Assembly (NCBI GenBank): GCA_016285075.1 | Contig: JAEEQB010000019.1 | Coordinates: 1-64,000, forward strand | Source: Prevotella sp. | GTDB taxonomy: Bacteria; Bacteroidota; Bacteroidia; Bacteroidales; Bacteroidaceae | Direction: 5' to 3' | DNA length: 64,000 bases | Shown here: positions 16,576-26,600 of the stretch, piece by piece | Layout: each line of letters opens with the position of its first letter | Position numbering within the stretch: position 1 is the stretch's first letter | Made by a program: the position numbers and the translations under genes | Notes under the pieces: model-generated | What the model was told of the DNA's origin: nothing | The model's database searches: none | The model's input: the letters and a program-made list of their open reading frames with translations, nothing else

Positions 16576-18513
16576 TTAATACTCTGGCAATTGGCTCATG
16601 GCATAGAAATCAAAGAAATAGGTTTGTCCGAATGCAGGTGAAAGAGCATTGCGAACAGTCTCGATGTCTGCACCATCGTATTTGGTGGCTACCTGCATGA
16701 AGCGGTCGAATCCACTTTTCACGCTTTCGTCGAATGGCATTTTGTCAAGGTTTTCCCGTTCTTCCAGTTTCCCATACAGATAGGCGGCCTCCTGATAGTA
16801 GCGGGGAATAGGAGAGTTAGGATGCAGACGGATATAGTCGTAGAAGCGCTGCCAGAACATGCCGATATCCTTGGTCCAGAGTGTAGCTAACAAGGCCTGT
16901 TCTTGGAAGATGGGGTCGTCCTTATAGTTGTTTCTTGCCAGTTGATTCATGAGGAAACGTTCCACAAAGCCCTGGTCGGAATTGAGGGTGTTGCTATAAT
17001 GCATCATGTGGGTAATGGGCTCCATCTCCGGATCTTTGGCAATCAACTCCGGTTGGCTGAGTAGCGTCTCGGCCTGAACAGCCCATTGGCTGTGCCATAA
17101 GGTATGCTTCAATAGCTTGATATACTTGCGGGCAGCCTTCTCTTCGCCATTTAGGATGGCGCATTTTGCCATCAGCTTCAGGTATTCCGGACTAAAGCCA
17201 AACTCCACGCCAGTCTCCATACACAGACGATTGCAATAGTTCAGCATGCCGTACTGGTAGTAGATCATCGGACCGATGGCCAGCATCAGCCTCATGCCGA
17301 AAGGGGCATTATAGGCTTTTGCCCCATTCTTGTAGAGGTACATCTCGTTGCCTTGTCGCCCTAATCGGGCCAGTGCCAGATTCTTCATCATGACAATGGC
17401 TCTGGTTGGTTCCTCTTCCTGAAGATTGGCCTCTTTCAATACACCCTCCCAGTCGTGCTGATCTATGCGGTGCTGCATGGCCAACTCACGATGGAAGTTT
17501 TCGTCCTTATACCAGAACCAGGCCAGCCCACCCATAATGGCTAAGCCTACGCAAGCTGGCATGGCAGCCTTGAACAGAGGCTTCCAGTCTATTCTGTTTT
17601 TTTTCTTGGTGTCTTTTCTGTTTCCTTTCTTCTTGTCTTTCTTACTCATTGAAGCACTGGCTCCCCTTCTCGCCGTTTGCAGTGCCATGACTTGCTGTCT
17701 TTCCTCATTGTTCCCGCCTCTCCGTTCTGGCCACATGATAAGTGCCACGAAATAGAGTGCCAAGAGGTAAAAAGGAATATAGTAGTTATGATACTCCTCG
17801 GTGATATAGTAAAGAGGTAGCTCGGCAAAATAGATGTTTGAAAGGTTAGTCTGGTAGTAGACATATCGGTAGCAGAGCAGAGGTACGGCAATGACGCTTA
17901 ACACAGCAACAATACTATTGACGATAGCTTCGCCCTGCCCTGTTCCGGTGCGCCAAGACAAGAGAGCCATCAACAATGAAGCAGCCAACCCATAGATACC
18001 CATGAGCGGATAACCGACAGCGCAGACCAGAATGATAAACATGGTGCGTTGCCAGGAACGTGACGGAAGCAGACGGAACAGCCATAGCAGGGCTACCACT
18101 GCAGTAGTGCCTATAGTGGCTATAAATATAAGTCCATGCAGTTTCAGGAAATAGATCCAGTAGCCCTTGTCAACGAGTGTCAGCAGCAATAGAGCTACAG
18201 GTATCAGCGTCAGTACTGCCCAGTGGGAACTGATGCGGAATGTACGCTTGACAAGCCACATCAGCAACAGCCACCAGCCAGAGAGTGCTATTACCCCCAC
18301 AATGGGATGGTAGAAAAGCTGGGTGAAAAACAAGCCGGCCCAGGTGAGCAGTCCGCCCGGTACCACCATCTGTTCCCGGAAGAACAAAGAAGTGTGGAGG
18401 AAAAGCGATGTTTCCTGTTCTTTCCACAGCAGGTCTTCCTCGAAGATCAGCAGCGCAAGCGCAATGAGCATCAGCGCTCCTGTCCAGACGGCAGCAGTTG
18501 AGTATTTCCTCAT
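16576..18513 (-). CDS. Polytopic membrane protein with TPR-like C-terminal domain (DUF6057-type)
   Basis: 645 residues. The first ~280 residues hold about nine or ten hydrophobic segments. A very basic stretch (MSKKDKKKGNRKDTKKKNR) near 295 keeps that loop cytoplasmic, and one more helix (ACVGLAIMGGLAWFWY) follows. The last 300 residues are helical repeats (LARLGRQGNEMYLYKNGAKAYN, AKCAILNGEEKAARKYIKLL). The layout matches my memory of the DUF6057 family; no function is established. The ATG overlaps the GH31 stop codon (ATGA), so it is translationally coupled to the glycosidase. Confidence 0.7.
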   Translation of the reverse strand: MRKYSTAAVWTGALMLIALALLIFEEDLLWKEQETSLFLHTSLFFREQMVVPGGLLTWAGLFFTQLFYHPIVGVIALSGWWLLLMWLVKRTFRISSHWAVLTLIPVALLLLTLVDKGYWIYFLKLHGLIFIATIGTTAVVALLWLFRLLPSRSWQRTMFIILVCAVGYPLMGIYGLAASLLMALLSWRTGTGQGEAIVNSIVAVLSVIAVPLLCYRYVYYQTNLSNIYFAELPLYYITEEYHNYYIPFYLLALYFVALIMWPERRGGNNEERQQVMALQTARRGASASMSKKDKKKGNRKDTKKKNRIDWKPLFKAAMPACVGLAIMGGLAWFWYKDENFHRELAMQHRIDQHDWEGVLKEANLQEEEPTRAIVMMKNLALARLGRQGNEMYLYKNGAKAYNAPFGMRLMLAIGPMIYYQYGMLNYCNRLCMETGVEFGFSPEYLKLMAKCAILNGEEKAARKYIKLLKHTLWHSQWAVQAETLLSQPELIAKDPEMEPITHMMHYSNTLNSDQGFVERFLMNQLARNNYKDDPIFQEQALLATLWTKDIGMFWQRFYDYIRLHPNSPIPRYYQEAAYLYGKLEERENLDKMPFDESVKSGFDRFMQVATKYDGADIETVRNALSPAFGQTYFFDFYAMSQLPEY

Positions 18514-20675
18514 TTCCTTTCAAACACTGGAATATAGGCCTTGGTGACGGGTGTGGTAACGGTCTGCCCGCCATCGTAATGCTTTCCTGTACGGTAATCA
18601 GTCCATCCACCAGGATTCTTGGGCAGATAGGTCTTCCACTCGGTGACGCCTGGCTGGGTGACGGGGCTGACGAGCAGCTTCGGGCCGAACATGTATTCAT
18701 ACTTCTGCTGAAGTGCCATTGGGTCATCGGAAAAGTCGAACACTAGCGGCCGCATCAGTGTGTAGCCTTCATTGGCAATTCGCTGGGCACACTCCTCTAA
18801 ATAGGGACGCAGACGCTGACGCTCCTTCAGACAGTCGGCAATGATGGCTTGTGCCTCGGGTCCGTAGTTCCACGGCTCGGTATTGCTCATGTAGCCATGA
18901 ACTCGCATCAGTGGAAGATAGACAGAGGTCTCGATCCATCGCAGCATACGTTCAATGTAATCCTGATTGGTATATTGGTCACCAGGACGGAAGAATCCAC
19001 CAGCATCATAGGTCCACCAAGGCACACCTGCAGCCTGTACACCCAGTCCAGCCACAATCTGGCGGCGGAATGTTTCCCAGTCGTTTCCCACATCGCCGCT
19101 CCAAAGTGCTGAGCCGTAGCGCTGAATGCCAGGGAATCCGCAACGGGTCAGGATCAGTGGATGTGCATCTCCACCCGACAGCCCTTCATAGACAGTCTTG
19201 TTGACAAGTAGGGGATAGATGTTGCGCACTTGTTCGCCTGCCCACTTCCCGTTGTTCACACGGCGGCCAACAAGGTCATCGTTCTCAGGTTCTGTAGCAT
19301 CCTGCCACCAGGCGTCGATACCTAGCGGTACAAGCCGTTGCTGGAAGTTGCGCCAGTAGGCTGCTGCAGCGTCAGTATTGAAGAAGTCAATCCAGTCGGT
19401 GCCGGGAATATAGTAGTTGTCAGCCTGCATCTGCCGGCCTACCTCTGAGTTCTTGTCAATCTTCGACCACACAGAAACCATCAGTCTGATGCCCATACGG
19501 TGCAGGCTGTCCGTCAGAGCCTTCGGATCGGGATAGTACTGCTCGTCGAACTTCATGGAGTTCCATCCGTATTTTCCCCAGTACTGCCAGTCCTGTACCA
19601 GCACATCCACTGGCAACTGCTCCTGACGGAAACGGTTTGCCGTTTCCAGGATTTCCTGTGACGAGTGGAACCGCTCACGGCAGTGGATGTAGCCCAATGC
19701 CCAACTCGGCATCAGCGGTGCCGGGCCAGTCAGTTCGCGATAGGTGGCGATGATTTCATCGGGTGTTCCGACGAATACGGTATAGTCTACCTGAGTAGAG
19801 ACAGGCGAGCGGAATACGGTCTCATTCTTTACCTTATTATAATATAGGATGGGTGAATCACCTCTCGACAGTTCTGCCGATACCGTGTGACGACCTCGTT
19901 CCAGTTTGATAATGGTGGAGGTGGTGGGCGGTAACCATGTGTTCTGCATGTCGATGACAGTCTTACCATCGATGGTCAGATGATGACGCCGTGCCATTTT
20001 CTGCCCCACGTCGAGCAACAGTGCATAGTCGCCAGTCTCCTTGATGTCTAAGACAGCCTCGAAGGCATTTCTGCGGCGAACCTCCTGACGGTTACCCTCT
20101 GTAGTGGTGACGTTGACCACTTCAGAATTTTGGGATGAGGCCTGAACGGTGACAGGTGTGAGGCGCAGGCTGTCCGTAGGAGGATTGAAGTCCACCAGGC
20201 CATAGTTGTTCCACAGTAATCCATAGCCCTTGCTCGACAGGATCATGGGCAGACTGATCTGGGTGTTCACCTGAGTGAGCCGCCGTGACAGTCCGCGCAC
20301 ATTGCTGTATCCATCCTGGAACTGTCCCAAGCCGAAGAGATATTCATCCTGTGGTGATGCAAAAGCCATAGTGGCCACACCGTTCTCCCATTCGTGACTC
20401 ATGGCGGAGAACACCGTTCGCCCCTTGCGGTCTTTCACCGTCAGCTGTCCTTGCTTGGCATCCATGCTGACAGCAATGTCTTTTGATTTCACCTCGCCGT
20501 GTTTCACATAAAGCCAGTCGGGCAGGTCGCTTTCCACGTTGCCCTTGGCATATTGTATTCGCACGGCATTGCGTGCCACTTTGGTTACTGTCAACTGTCC
20601 TTTGCCGAAAGGAATGGTTTTTGCCTGGGTGCCTAGTCCCAGTAATAAGGCTAATAGAATGGTTAAAGGTCTCAT
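18510..20675 (-). CDS. GH31 alpha-xylosidase-like glycosidase with PA14 insert
   Basis: 721 residues from the ATG at 20675. I reject the longer start at 20726 because the promoter -33/-7 boxes (20724-20696) would lie inside it, and because 20675 gives a clean signal peptide (LLALLLGLGTQA). The catalytic (beta/alpha)8 barrel contains VLVQDWQYWGKYGW, WWQDATEPEND (nucleophile Asp459) and WSGDVGNDWETF (acid/base Asp). A PA14-type domain (about 205-305: NAFEAVLDIKETGDYALLLDVG..., ITIDGK-like) is inserted in the N-terminal sandwich, as in alpha-xylosidases acting on xyloglucan oligosaccharides. Removal of alpha-linked xylose is the likely role; alpha-glucosidase activity is possible. Confidence 0.85.
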   Translation of the reverse strand: MRPLTILLALLLGLGTQAKTIPFGKGQLTVTKVARNAVRIQYAKGNVESDLPDWLYVKHGEVKSKDIAVSMDAKQGQLTVKDRKGRTVFSAMSHEWENGVATMAFASPQDEYLFGLGQFQDGYSNVRGLSRRLTQVNTQISLPMILSSKGYGLLWNNYGLVDFNPPTDSLRLTPVTVQASSQNSEVVNVTTTEGNRQEVRRRNAFEAVLDIKETGDYALLLDVGQKMARRHHLTIDGKTVIDMQNTWLPPTTSTIIKLERGRHTVSAELSRGDSPILYYNKVKNETVFRSPVSTQVDYTVFVGTPDEIIATYRELTGPAPLMPSWALGYIHCRERFHSSQEILETANRFRQEQLPVDVLVQDWQYWGKYGWNSMKFDEQYYPDPKALTDSLHRMGIRLMVSVWSKIDKNSEVGRQMQADNYYIPGTDWIDFFNTDAAAAYWRNFQQRLVPLGIDAWWQDATEPENDDLVGRRVNNGKWAGEQVRNIYPLLVNKTVYEGLSGGDAHPLILTRCGFPGIQRYGSALWSGDVGNDWETFRRQIVAGLGVQAAGVPWWTYDAGGFFRPGDQYTNQDYIERMLRWIETSVYLPLMRVHGYMSNTEPWNYGPEAQAIIADCLKERQRLRPYLEECAQRIANEGYTLMRPLVFDFSDDPMALQQKYEYMFGPKLLVSPVTQPGVTEWKTYLPKNPGGWTDYRTGKHYDGGQTVTTPVTKAYIPVFERK

Positions 20676-20695
20676 ACGTTTAAAGATTTGCGCCA

Positions 20696-20727
20696 CAAAG
20701 GTACGAATTAAGTAAGTAAAATGCAAA
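20696..20727 (-). promoter_or_regulatory. Promoter of the GH31 operon
   Basis: On the minus strand, TTTG (20727-20724), 20 bases, TACCTTTG (20703-20696). Transcription would begin about 15 bases before the ATG at 20675. This shows that GH31 and the genes after it can be expressed separately from GH3. Confidence 0.75.
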
Positions 20728-20751
20728 AGAAAACAGTCTTTTCTTTTGCAT
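20721..20751 (-). terminator. Stem-loop after GH3, overlapping the GH31 promoter
   Basis: ATGCAAAAGAAAA (20721-20733) is the exact complement of TTTTCTTTTGCAT (20739-20751), loop of 5. On the minus strand it begins 27 bases after the GH3 stop and ends in TTTTAC. Its downstream arm contains the -33 box of the GH31 promoter. Confidence 0.6.
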
Positions 20752-20777
20752 TTTCGAGAGATAGACGGGAAAAGCGG

Positions 20778-23387
20778 TCATCTTACGGTGAAGTCAAAGC
20801 TTCTCAAGTCCTTGGCTAGAGAAGAAGTGCCATAGAGAATCTGGTAGTCGCCAGGTTTGGCTGATAGCTCGTCAATGGCCTCATCATAGTATTCAAATGC
20901 CTCGCTGTCAAGGGCTATGTCAGCCGTCTTGGTCTCACCTGGCTTGAGGACAAGTTTCTGGAATCCCTTCAAAGCCTTGATAGGAGCTCCAGGGTCACCC
21001 AGTCGTTTCACGTAGACCTGTACTGTCTCGGTGCCTTCTCGTTTGCCGGTATTTGTGACAGGCACGGAGAGCTTCACAGCATAAGGGCTTCCTTTTTCCC
21101 GCTTCACCTGTGCCTTGCCCACGTTGAAGGTAGTGTACGACAGTCCATAGCCAAAGGCATACTGCGGCTCTCCTGTGAAGTAGCGGTAAGTACGGTTCTT
21201 CATGGAATAGTCGAGGAAATCGGGCAGGTCATTGTTTGAACGGTAGAACGTGACGGGCAGTTTGCCGCCAGGGTTATAGTCTCCAAAGAGCACGTCGGCG
21301 AGAGCCTTGGCACCACCTTGGCCAGGATACCAGGCCTGGAGCAGTGCATCGTACTGGCCTTCCACGCTTCCAAAGGCGATGGCAGAGCCGGAACAGTTGA
21401 CGAAGATGACGGGACGTCCGGTCTTGTGCATGGCCTGGACCAGCAGCTGCTGAACCTTCGGCAGCTCAATGTCCTGCTTGTCTCCTCCTTCACCCTCCAT
21501 ACGGGCTGAAATGCCACCGATGATGATGATGGCATCGGCCTGCTTCACCTCGTTGGCCAGGTCGGTAAAGTCTACTAACTTACGTTCGCAGATGTCGCCA
21601 CGCAGCATGGCGAACTGTCCGTTACCGCGACGGTATTCAATAACTACATCGTAGTCTTTTCCTTGTTCCACTGGGAATGACTTGTAGTTCACACCACGGC
21701 GTCCGAAGCCGAAGCCACGGCGGGCTCCACCCTTGGCTTCCTCAACAGTCTCGCCGTTAACTTTCAGCGTGTATCCGTTGTCGCTCATCAGCGTGTATTT
21801 CATCTCACCGGTGAAGGTGGCGGTGTACTTGCCGCTGATGCGTACACAAATATTGTCGTTGCTGACGCCCTCGGCAAATCCCCAGGCACCAAAGGTCGAG
21901 AAGTTCAACTCGTTGTAGTAGCCGCTTTTGACAGGAGCGACGGAACCGTCGAACGGAGAGGTCTCTGAATTCCAGAACTCTACAAGCACTCCCTTGCCAC
22001 CGTTGAAGTCCTGCAGGTGGTGGATAGTGGTGAACTCATCGTTCAGTTCGCAGGCCTTTTGATAGATAATCTTGGTGTTGGGCAGAGCATCTTTGATGCC
22101 ACTGAGTAGTGAGTGCTGGTGTTCCTTGGTCGGAGTGCCACCGTAGTTACCGTTCAACAGTTCCACATCGTCAGCATTGGGGCCGATGACTGCCAAGGTC
22201 TTGATATTCTTATCCAAGGGCAGTACACCACTGTTGTGCAGCAGAACCATCGATTCGCGGGCAGCCTGTGTGGCCAGCTGGTCATGTTTCTCGCAGCTGA
22301 TGACCTCCGGGGCGAGTTTTGCCCAAGGCAGCATGTCTGCAGGGTCGAACATTCCCAGCTCGAAACGGCCCATGAGTGTCTTGCGCAAATGCTGGTCGAG
22401 GTCGCTTTCCTTGATGAGTTTTTTCTCCAGGCCTTCGGTAAGGCTCATGAACACCTTTCCGCACTCCAGGTCGGTACCATTAAGTACAGCGTCGACAGAT
22501 GCTGACAGTCCGTCCTTGTGGGTTTCGTGTTGTCCACGGTTGAAGAAATTATTGATGGCATCACAGTCGGTGAGTACGATGGCATCGTAGCCCCACTTGT
22601 TGCGCAGGATATCGATGAGCAGACGGTCGCTGGCGCAGCAGGGCTTCCCTTCATAGCGCTGATAGGCACACATCACCTCGCGTACATTTCCTTTTTTTAC
22701 TAATGCCTTGAAGGCGGGCAGGTAAGTCTCCCACAGGTCACGGTTCGTAGGTTCTACATTCATGGAGTGGCGCAGAGGCTCCGGACCGCTGTGTACGGCG
22801 TAGTGCTTGGCACAGGCATGGGTTTTGAAGTACTGGTCGTTCTTGCCCTGCATACCCAGCACGGTCTGTACACCCAGGACAGCATTCATGTAGGGATCCT
22901 CGCCGCAGGTCTCCTGTCCGCGTCCCCACCGGGGGTCACGGAATATGTTCACATTAGGGCACCAGAAGGTGAGTTCAGGGTTTCCGGGGTAATAGGTCTC
23001 ACCCATGCCAACGTGCTTGACGCTATGGTCTGAGCGGTTCCAGTTGGCACGTGCTTCATCGCTCACCTGTGAGAATACATCGTAGACCAGCTGAGCATTG
23101 AATGCGGCAGCCATGCCGATAGGTTGCGGATAAACGGTATAGTCACCTTGACGCACACCATGACAGGCCTCGCTCCACCAGTTGTACGATGGTATTCCCA
23201 GCCGCTCTATCGAGATGCTCTTGTTCATCATCAGGCCTACCTTTTCCTCGGGTGTCAGCATGCCCAATAGGTTTTCAACACGTTCTGCTCTGGGGAGCTT
23301 CGGGTTCTGCCACGGATATTTCACTTGAGCATGAGTGCTCATTACGGTTAAGGCGACGGTCATGACCGTCAAGAATAGTTTCTTCAT
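20778..23387 (-). CDS. GH3 beta-xylosidase/beta-glucosidase with PA14 insert
   Basis: 869 residues, signal peptide to about 20 (VMSTHA). The N-terminal barrel has the substrate-binding KHYAVHSGPE (194-203), MCAYQRYEG and the nucleophile Asp274 in VLTDCDAI. The second (alpha/beta)6 domain starts near 380 (MVLLHNSGVLPLD, AVIGPNADD). A PA14 domain is inserted about 460-600 (KYTATFTGEMKYTLMSDNGYTLKVNG). A fibronectin-III-like domain closes the protein (VPVTNTGKREGTETVQVYV). This layout is common in beta-xylosidases and beta-glucosidases of Bacteroidetes. It would release terminal xylose or glucose in the periplasm. It is the gene next to the regulator and has its own strong promoter. Confidence 0.88.
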   Translation of the reverse strand: MKKLFLTVMTVALTVMSTHAQVKYPWQNPKLPRAERVENLLGMLTPEEKVGLMMNKSISIERLGIPSYNWWSEACHGVRQGDYTVYPQPIGMAAAFNAQLVYDVFSQVSDEARANWNRSDHSVKHVGMGETYYPGNPELTFWCPNVNIFRDPRWGRGQETCGEDPYMNAVLGVQTVLGMQGKNDQYFKTHACAKHYAVHSGPEPLRHSMNVEPTNRDLWETYLPAFKALVKKGNVREVMCAYQRYEGKPCCASDRLLIDILRNKWGYDAIVLTDCDAINNFFNRGQHETHKDGLSASVDAVLNGTDLECGKVFMSLTEGLEKKLIKESDLDQHLRKTLMGRFELGMFDPADMLPWAKLAPEVISCEKHDQLATQAARESMVLLHNSGVLPLDKNIKTLAVIGPNADDVELLNGNYGGTPTKEHQHSLLSGIKDALPNTKIIYQKACELNDEFTTIHHLQDFNGGKGVLVEFWNSETSPFDGSVAPVKSGYYNELNFSTFGAWGFAEGVSNDNICVRISGKYTATFTGEMKYTLMSDNGYTLKVNGETVEEAKGGARRGFGFGRRGVNYKSFPVEQGKDYDVVIEYRRGNGQFAMLRGDICERKLVDFTDLANEVKQADAIIIIGGISARMEGEGGDKQDIELPKVQQLLVQAMHKTGRPVIFVNCSGSAIAFGSVEGQYDALLQAWYPGQGGAKALADVLFGDYNPGGKLPVTFYRSNNDLPDFLDYSMKNRTYRYFTGEPQYAFGYGLSYTTFNVGKAQVKREKGSPYAVKLSVPVTNTGKREGTETVQVYVKRLGDPGAPIKALKGFQKLVLKPGETKTADIALDSEAFEYYDEAIDELSAKPGDYQILYGTSSLAKDLRSFDFTVR

Positions 23388-23496
23388 TGCTTCTATTGTT
23401 GTTTTAAGGTTTTTATTCCACCATGCTGCCGTTCAGCTTGCTCTGTTTGGTTTTTCGTGAAAGCCGAATAAGTGCGTTCTCACACACTTTTGTGTG

Positions 23497-23528
23497 CAAA
23501 GTTAGTCTATTTTCGGTAATACCGCAAA
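23497..23528 (-). promoter_or_regulatory. Promoter of GH3, divergent from the regulator gene
   Basis: On the minus strand, TTTG (23528-23525), 20 bases, TAACTTTG (23504-23497), a full match to the Bacteroidetes consensus. The leader up to the ATG at 23387 is about 100 bases. A direct ACACAC/TGTGTG palindrome (CACACACTTTTGTGTG, 23481-23496) overlaps the start site and may be an operator. Confidence 0.75.
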
Positions 23529-23568
23529 TCACGTTGTAACGATTATTGTTTGAAATGTAACAAAAAAT

Positions 23569-23599
23569 TTTGGTGATATGAAAAAATATGTTACCTTTG
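23569..23599 (+). promoter_or_regulatory. Promoter of the hybrid two-component regulator
   Basis: TTTG (23569-23572), 19 bases, TACCTTTG (23592-23599). The leader is about 90 bases to the ATG at 23693. The -33 boxes of this and the GH3 promoter are about 40 bases apart and diverge. Confidence 0.72.
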
Positions 23600-23692
23600 C
23601 GGCATAAATGCCACGAAACACCTTGCAATCGGTAAACAGGAACGGTTCTGTTGCACTTGCATTGTAGGCATATAATACCCAATAACCCGTCA

Positions 23693-26600
23693 ATGAAGAA
23701 CGTACTAACACTTATTATCTGCCTTTTATTACCTGTAGGCATACAGGCTCAAATGGGCAAGTTTTTCAATACTGACAGACAGCTGTCCAGCAGTTATGTG
23801 ACACAAGTCTATATAGACCGTGATGGTTATCTGTGGGCTACTACCCGCGATGGCATCAATCGCTACGACGGCTACCAGTTCCGTGTCTTCAAACGCGAAA
23901 ACGAACAGGACAATACGCTGGCCAGCAACTATGTGAACACAATTATGCAGGACCGGCGCGGGCTGTTCTATTTCGGCATGTACGGTGCCTTGCAGACATG
24001 GGATGGCAAGGTGTTCCGCAATGTCGAGATGCGTGACTTAAATGGCCAGCAGGGGCAGTGCTATGCCAATTGCTTTCTGGAACGCAAGAACGGCGATGTG
24101 TTGGCAGGAACATCGGGACTGGGTGTGATGAAGTTCACCAGTGAGCGCTCTGCCGAGCAGTTGGGAGGAGAACTGGCCGATATCCACACTGTTAACTTTA
24201 TGCTTGAAGACCGCCAGCAACGTTTGTGGATCACCACCGATGGGCAAGGGCTTGTCTGCTATGATGGCAAACGTTTGCATCGCTACCTGGCCGATCATCC
24301 CGGACTCGGCATAATAGCCCTTTGCGAGGACAGCAATGGTATTATCTATGTGGGTACCACCACGGGAGGCGTTTACCGGCTGCGGGGTGAGACCTTTGTA
24401 CATATAGAAAGTACAGGAACCAACGCTGTCAGTTCACTTTACTGCGACAACCGGGGTCTCATTATCATAGGATACGACGGTATGGGTATTGGCGTCTATG
24501 ATCCACGTACGGGCAGTTTGACCGACAATCCTTTCTTCAGTCGCGAAGTAGACTTGGCAAAGAGCAAGGTCTATTCCATCATTGGCGATAACTATGGCAA
24601 CCTGTGGTTCGGATTGCTGCAGAAGGGTATCTATAAGCAACCTATCAACTTCAAGGGCTTCCACTACATGGGGCGTGACTTGGGCAGCCGCAACGTCATT
24701 GGCGATGCCTGCGTGGTATGCACGCTGATAGACAGTCAGAACCGCAAATGGGTAGGTACTGACAAGGACGGAGCCTACTGTCTGAGTGCCAGCGGCCAGG
24801 TGGTGACTCACTTGAAGCAAAACTTTCCCTCGACGGTTATGTCGATGGCCGAGGACAGACAGGGACGTATCTGGATAGGTTCCTACATGGAAGGCTACGG
24901 ATGGATAGACCCCATTACTCTGCAATACCACCCCTGTATCTATGAGGAAGATAGCCAGCTGATGGTCATGAGCATGGTGATAGACCGTGAAGGCAACCCG
25001 TGGCTGGGTACCTTGAAACACGGACTGCTGCGTGCAAACTCCTCAGGACATGTCACGGCAAAGTTTGTCTCTGCCAAAGGAGCTGAGACCAACCGCCATG
25101 TCAACAGCATTGTCAACAACTACTTGTCACAGATAAGCCTCTCGCCCGATGGCAAGCGCCTTTACGTGGCTACCTCCGTAGGCATCTGCTGCCTCGATAT
25201 CGCTTCGGGCAGCTGGCTCAAGACTTTCGGGAAAAACTGTCTTAACTACGGTATGCCTGTACGGATAGCCAAGGAAATAGGCGGACATCTGTGGGTAGGT
25301 ACCCGTGAAGGCCTCTATTGCTATGACTTGAAAGGTAATGAACTGAAGCACTATACCCGCGAAGACGGATTACCCGACAATGGCGTCACCTCTATAGAAC
25401 AGGCCTTGGACGGAAAAATGTGGATGGGTACAAACCACGGACTGAGCTGCTTCAATCCCAAGACCAACTTGTTCCAGAACTACTTTGCCGGAGACGGACT
25501 GCAGAGCAACGAGTTCGGCGACAACGCCTCGTTCCTATCATCAGATGGCATGCTGCTCTTTGCTGGAACAGGTGGCATCAACTGGTTCTATCCTAAGGAT
25601 ATTGCCCATACACCGTGGAATGCCAACGTGCAGCTGACGGGATTTGCCATGGGTGGTGTGCCCATCAGCCGCAATGCCCATTCCGACAGTTACCTGGTCA
25701 CCGATACTACCGTCATTGCCAGTGACCATTTTCAATTGTCCTATCAAGACAATTCATTCACCATCCAGTTTTCTACGCTTACCTATGAGAACCCAGAACA
25801 CATCACCTACGCCTACAGCATTAACAAGGAACCGTACATCCGCCTGCAACCCGGAGCGAACGAGGTGACGTTCTCGCACATGCAGCCAGGTACCTATCAT
25901 TTCCGAATCATTGCTGAGAGCAACAATCAGACCACTCCCGAGCGTGAGTTCACCGTGGTGGTTCACGCACCTTGGTACAAAACCATATGGGCCTACCTCT
26001 TCTACCTGGTATTGCTCATTGCTGCCATTTGGTCCTATCTGGCCTATCGTCGTCGTAAGGAGCAGGACCACCTGCGACTGCAGGAGCATATACATGCCGA
26101 GGAGCTGGCTGATGCCAAACTGCGATTCTTCATGAACATCAGCCATGAGATACGTACCCCCATGACACTGATCGTTACACCGCTGAGGTCACTCATCAAG
26201 AATGAGCAGGACACCCAGCGGCGCAGCATCTATCAGACCATCAACCGTAATGCAGAGCGCATTCTGAGCCTTATCAACCAGATGATGGACCTGCGGAAGA
26301 TTGACAAAGGACAGATGCAGATGCACATGACCAAAACCGACCTCGTGGGCTTTGTGAAGGATGTACACACGCTTTTCGAGCATCAGGCTACAGCCAAGCG
26401 AATAACGCTGAGCATGGAGCACGATACAGACTCGCTGCCTGTATGGATTGACCGCAAGAACTTTGACAAGGTAATCGTCAACATCCTGTCGAATGCCTTC
26501 AAGTTTACGCCCAATGGCGGCGATATCAGTATCAAAATCACTCACGATGAGCATCAGGCACGTATCTCCATCAGCGATAACGGTGAACAGATACCGGAAG

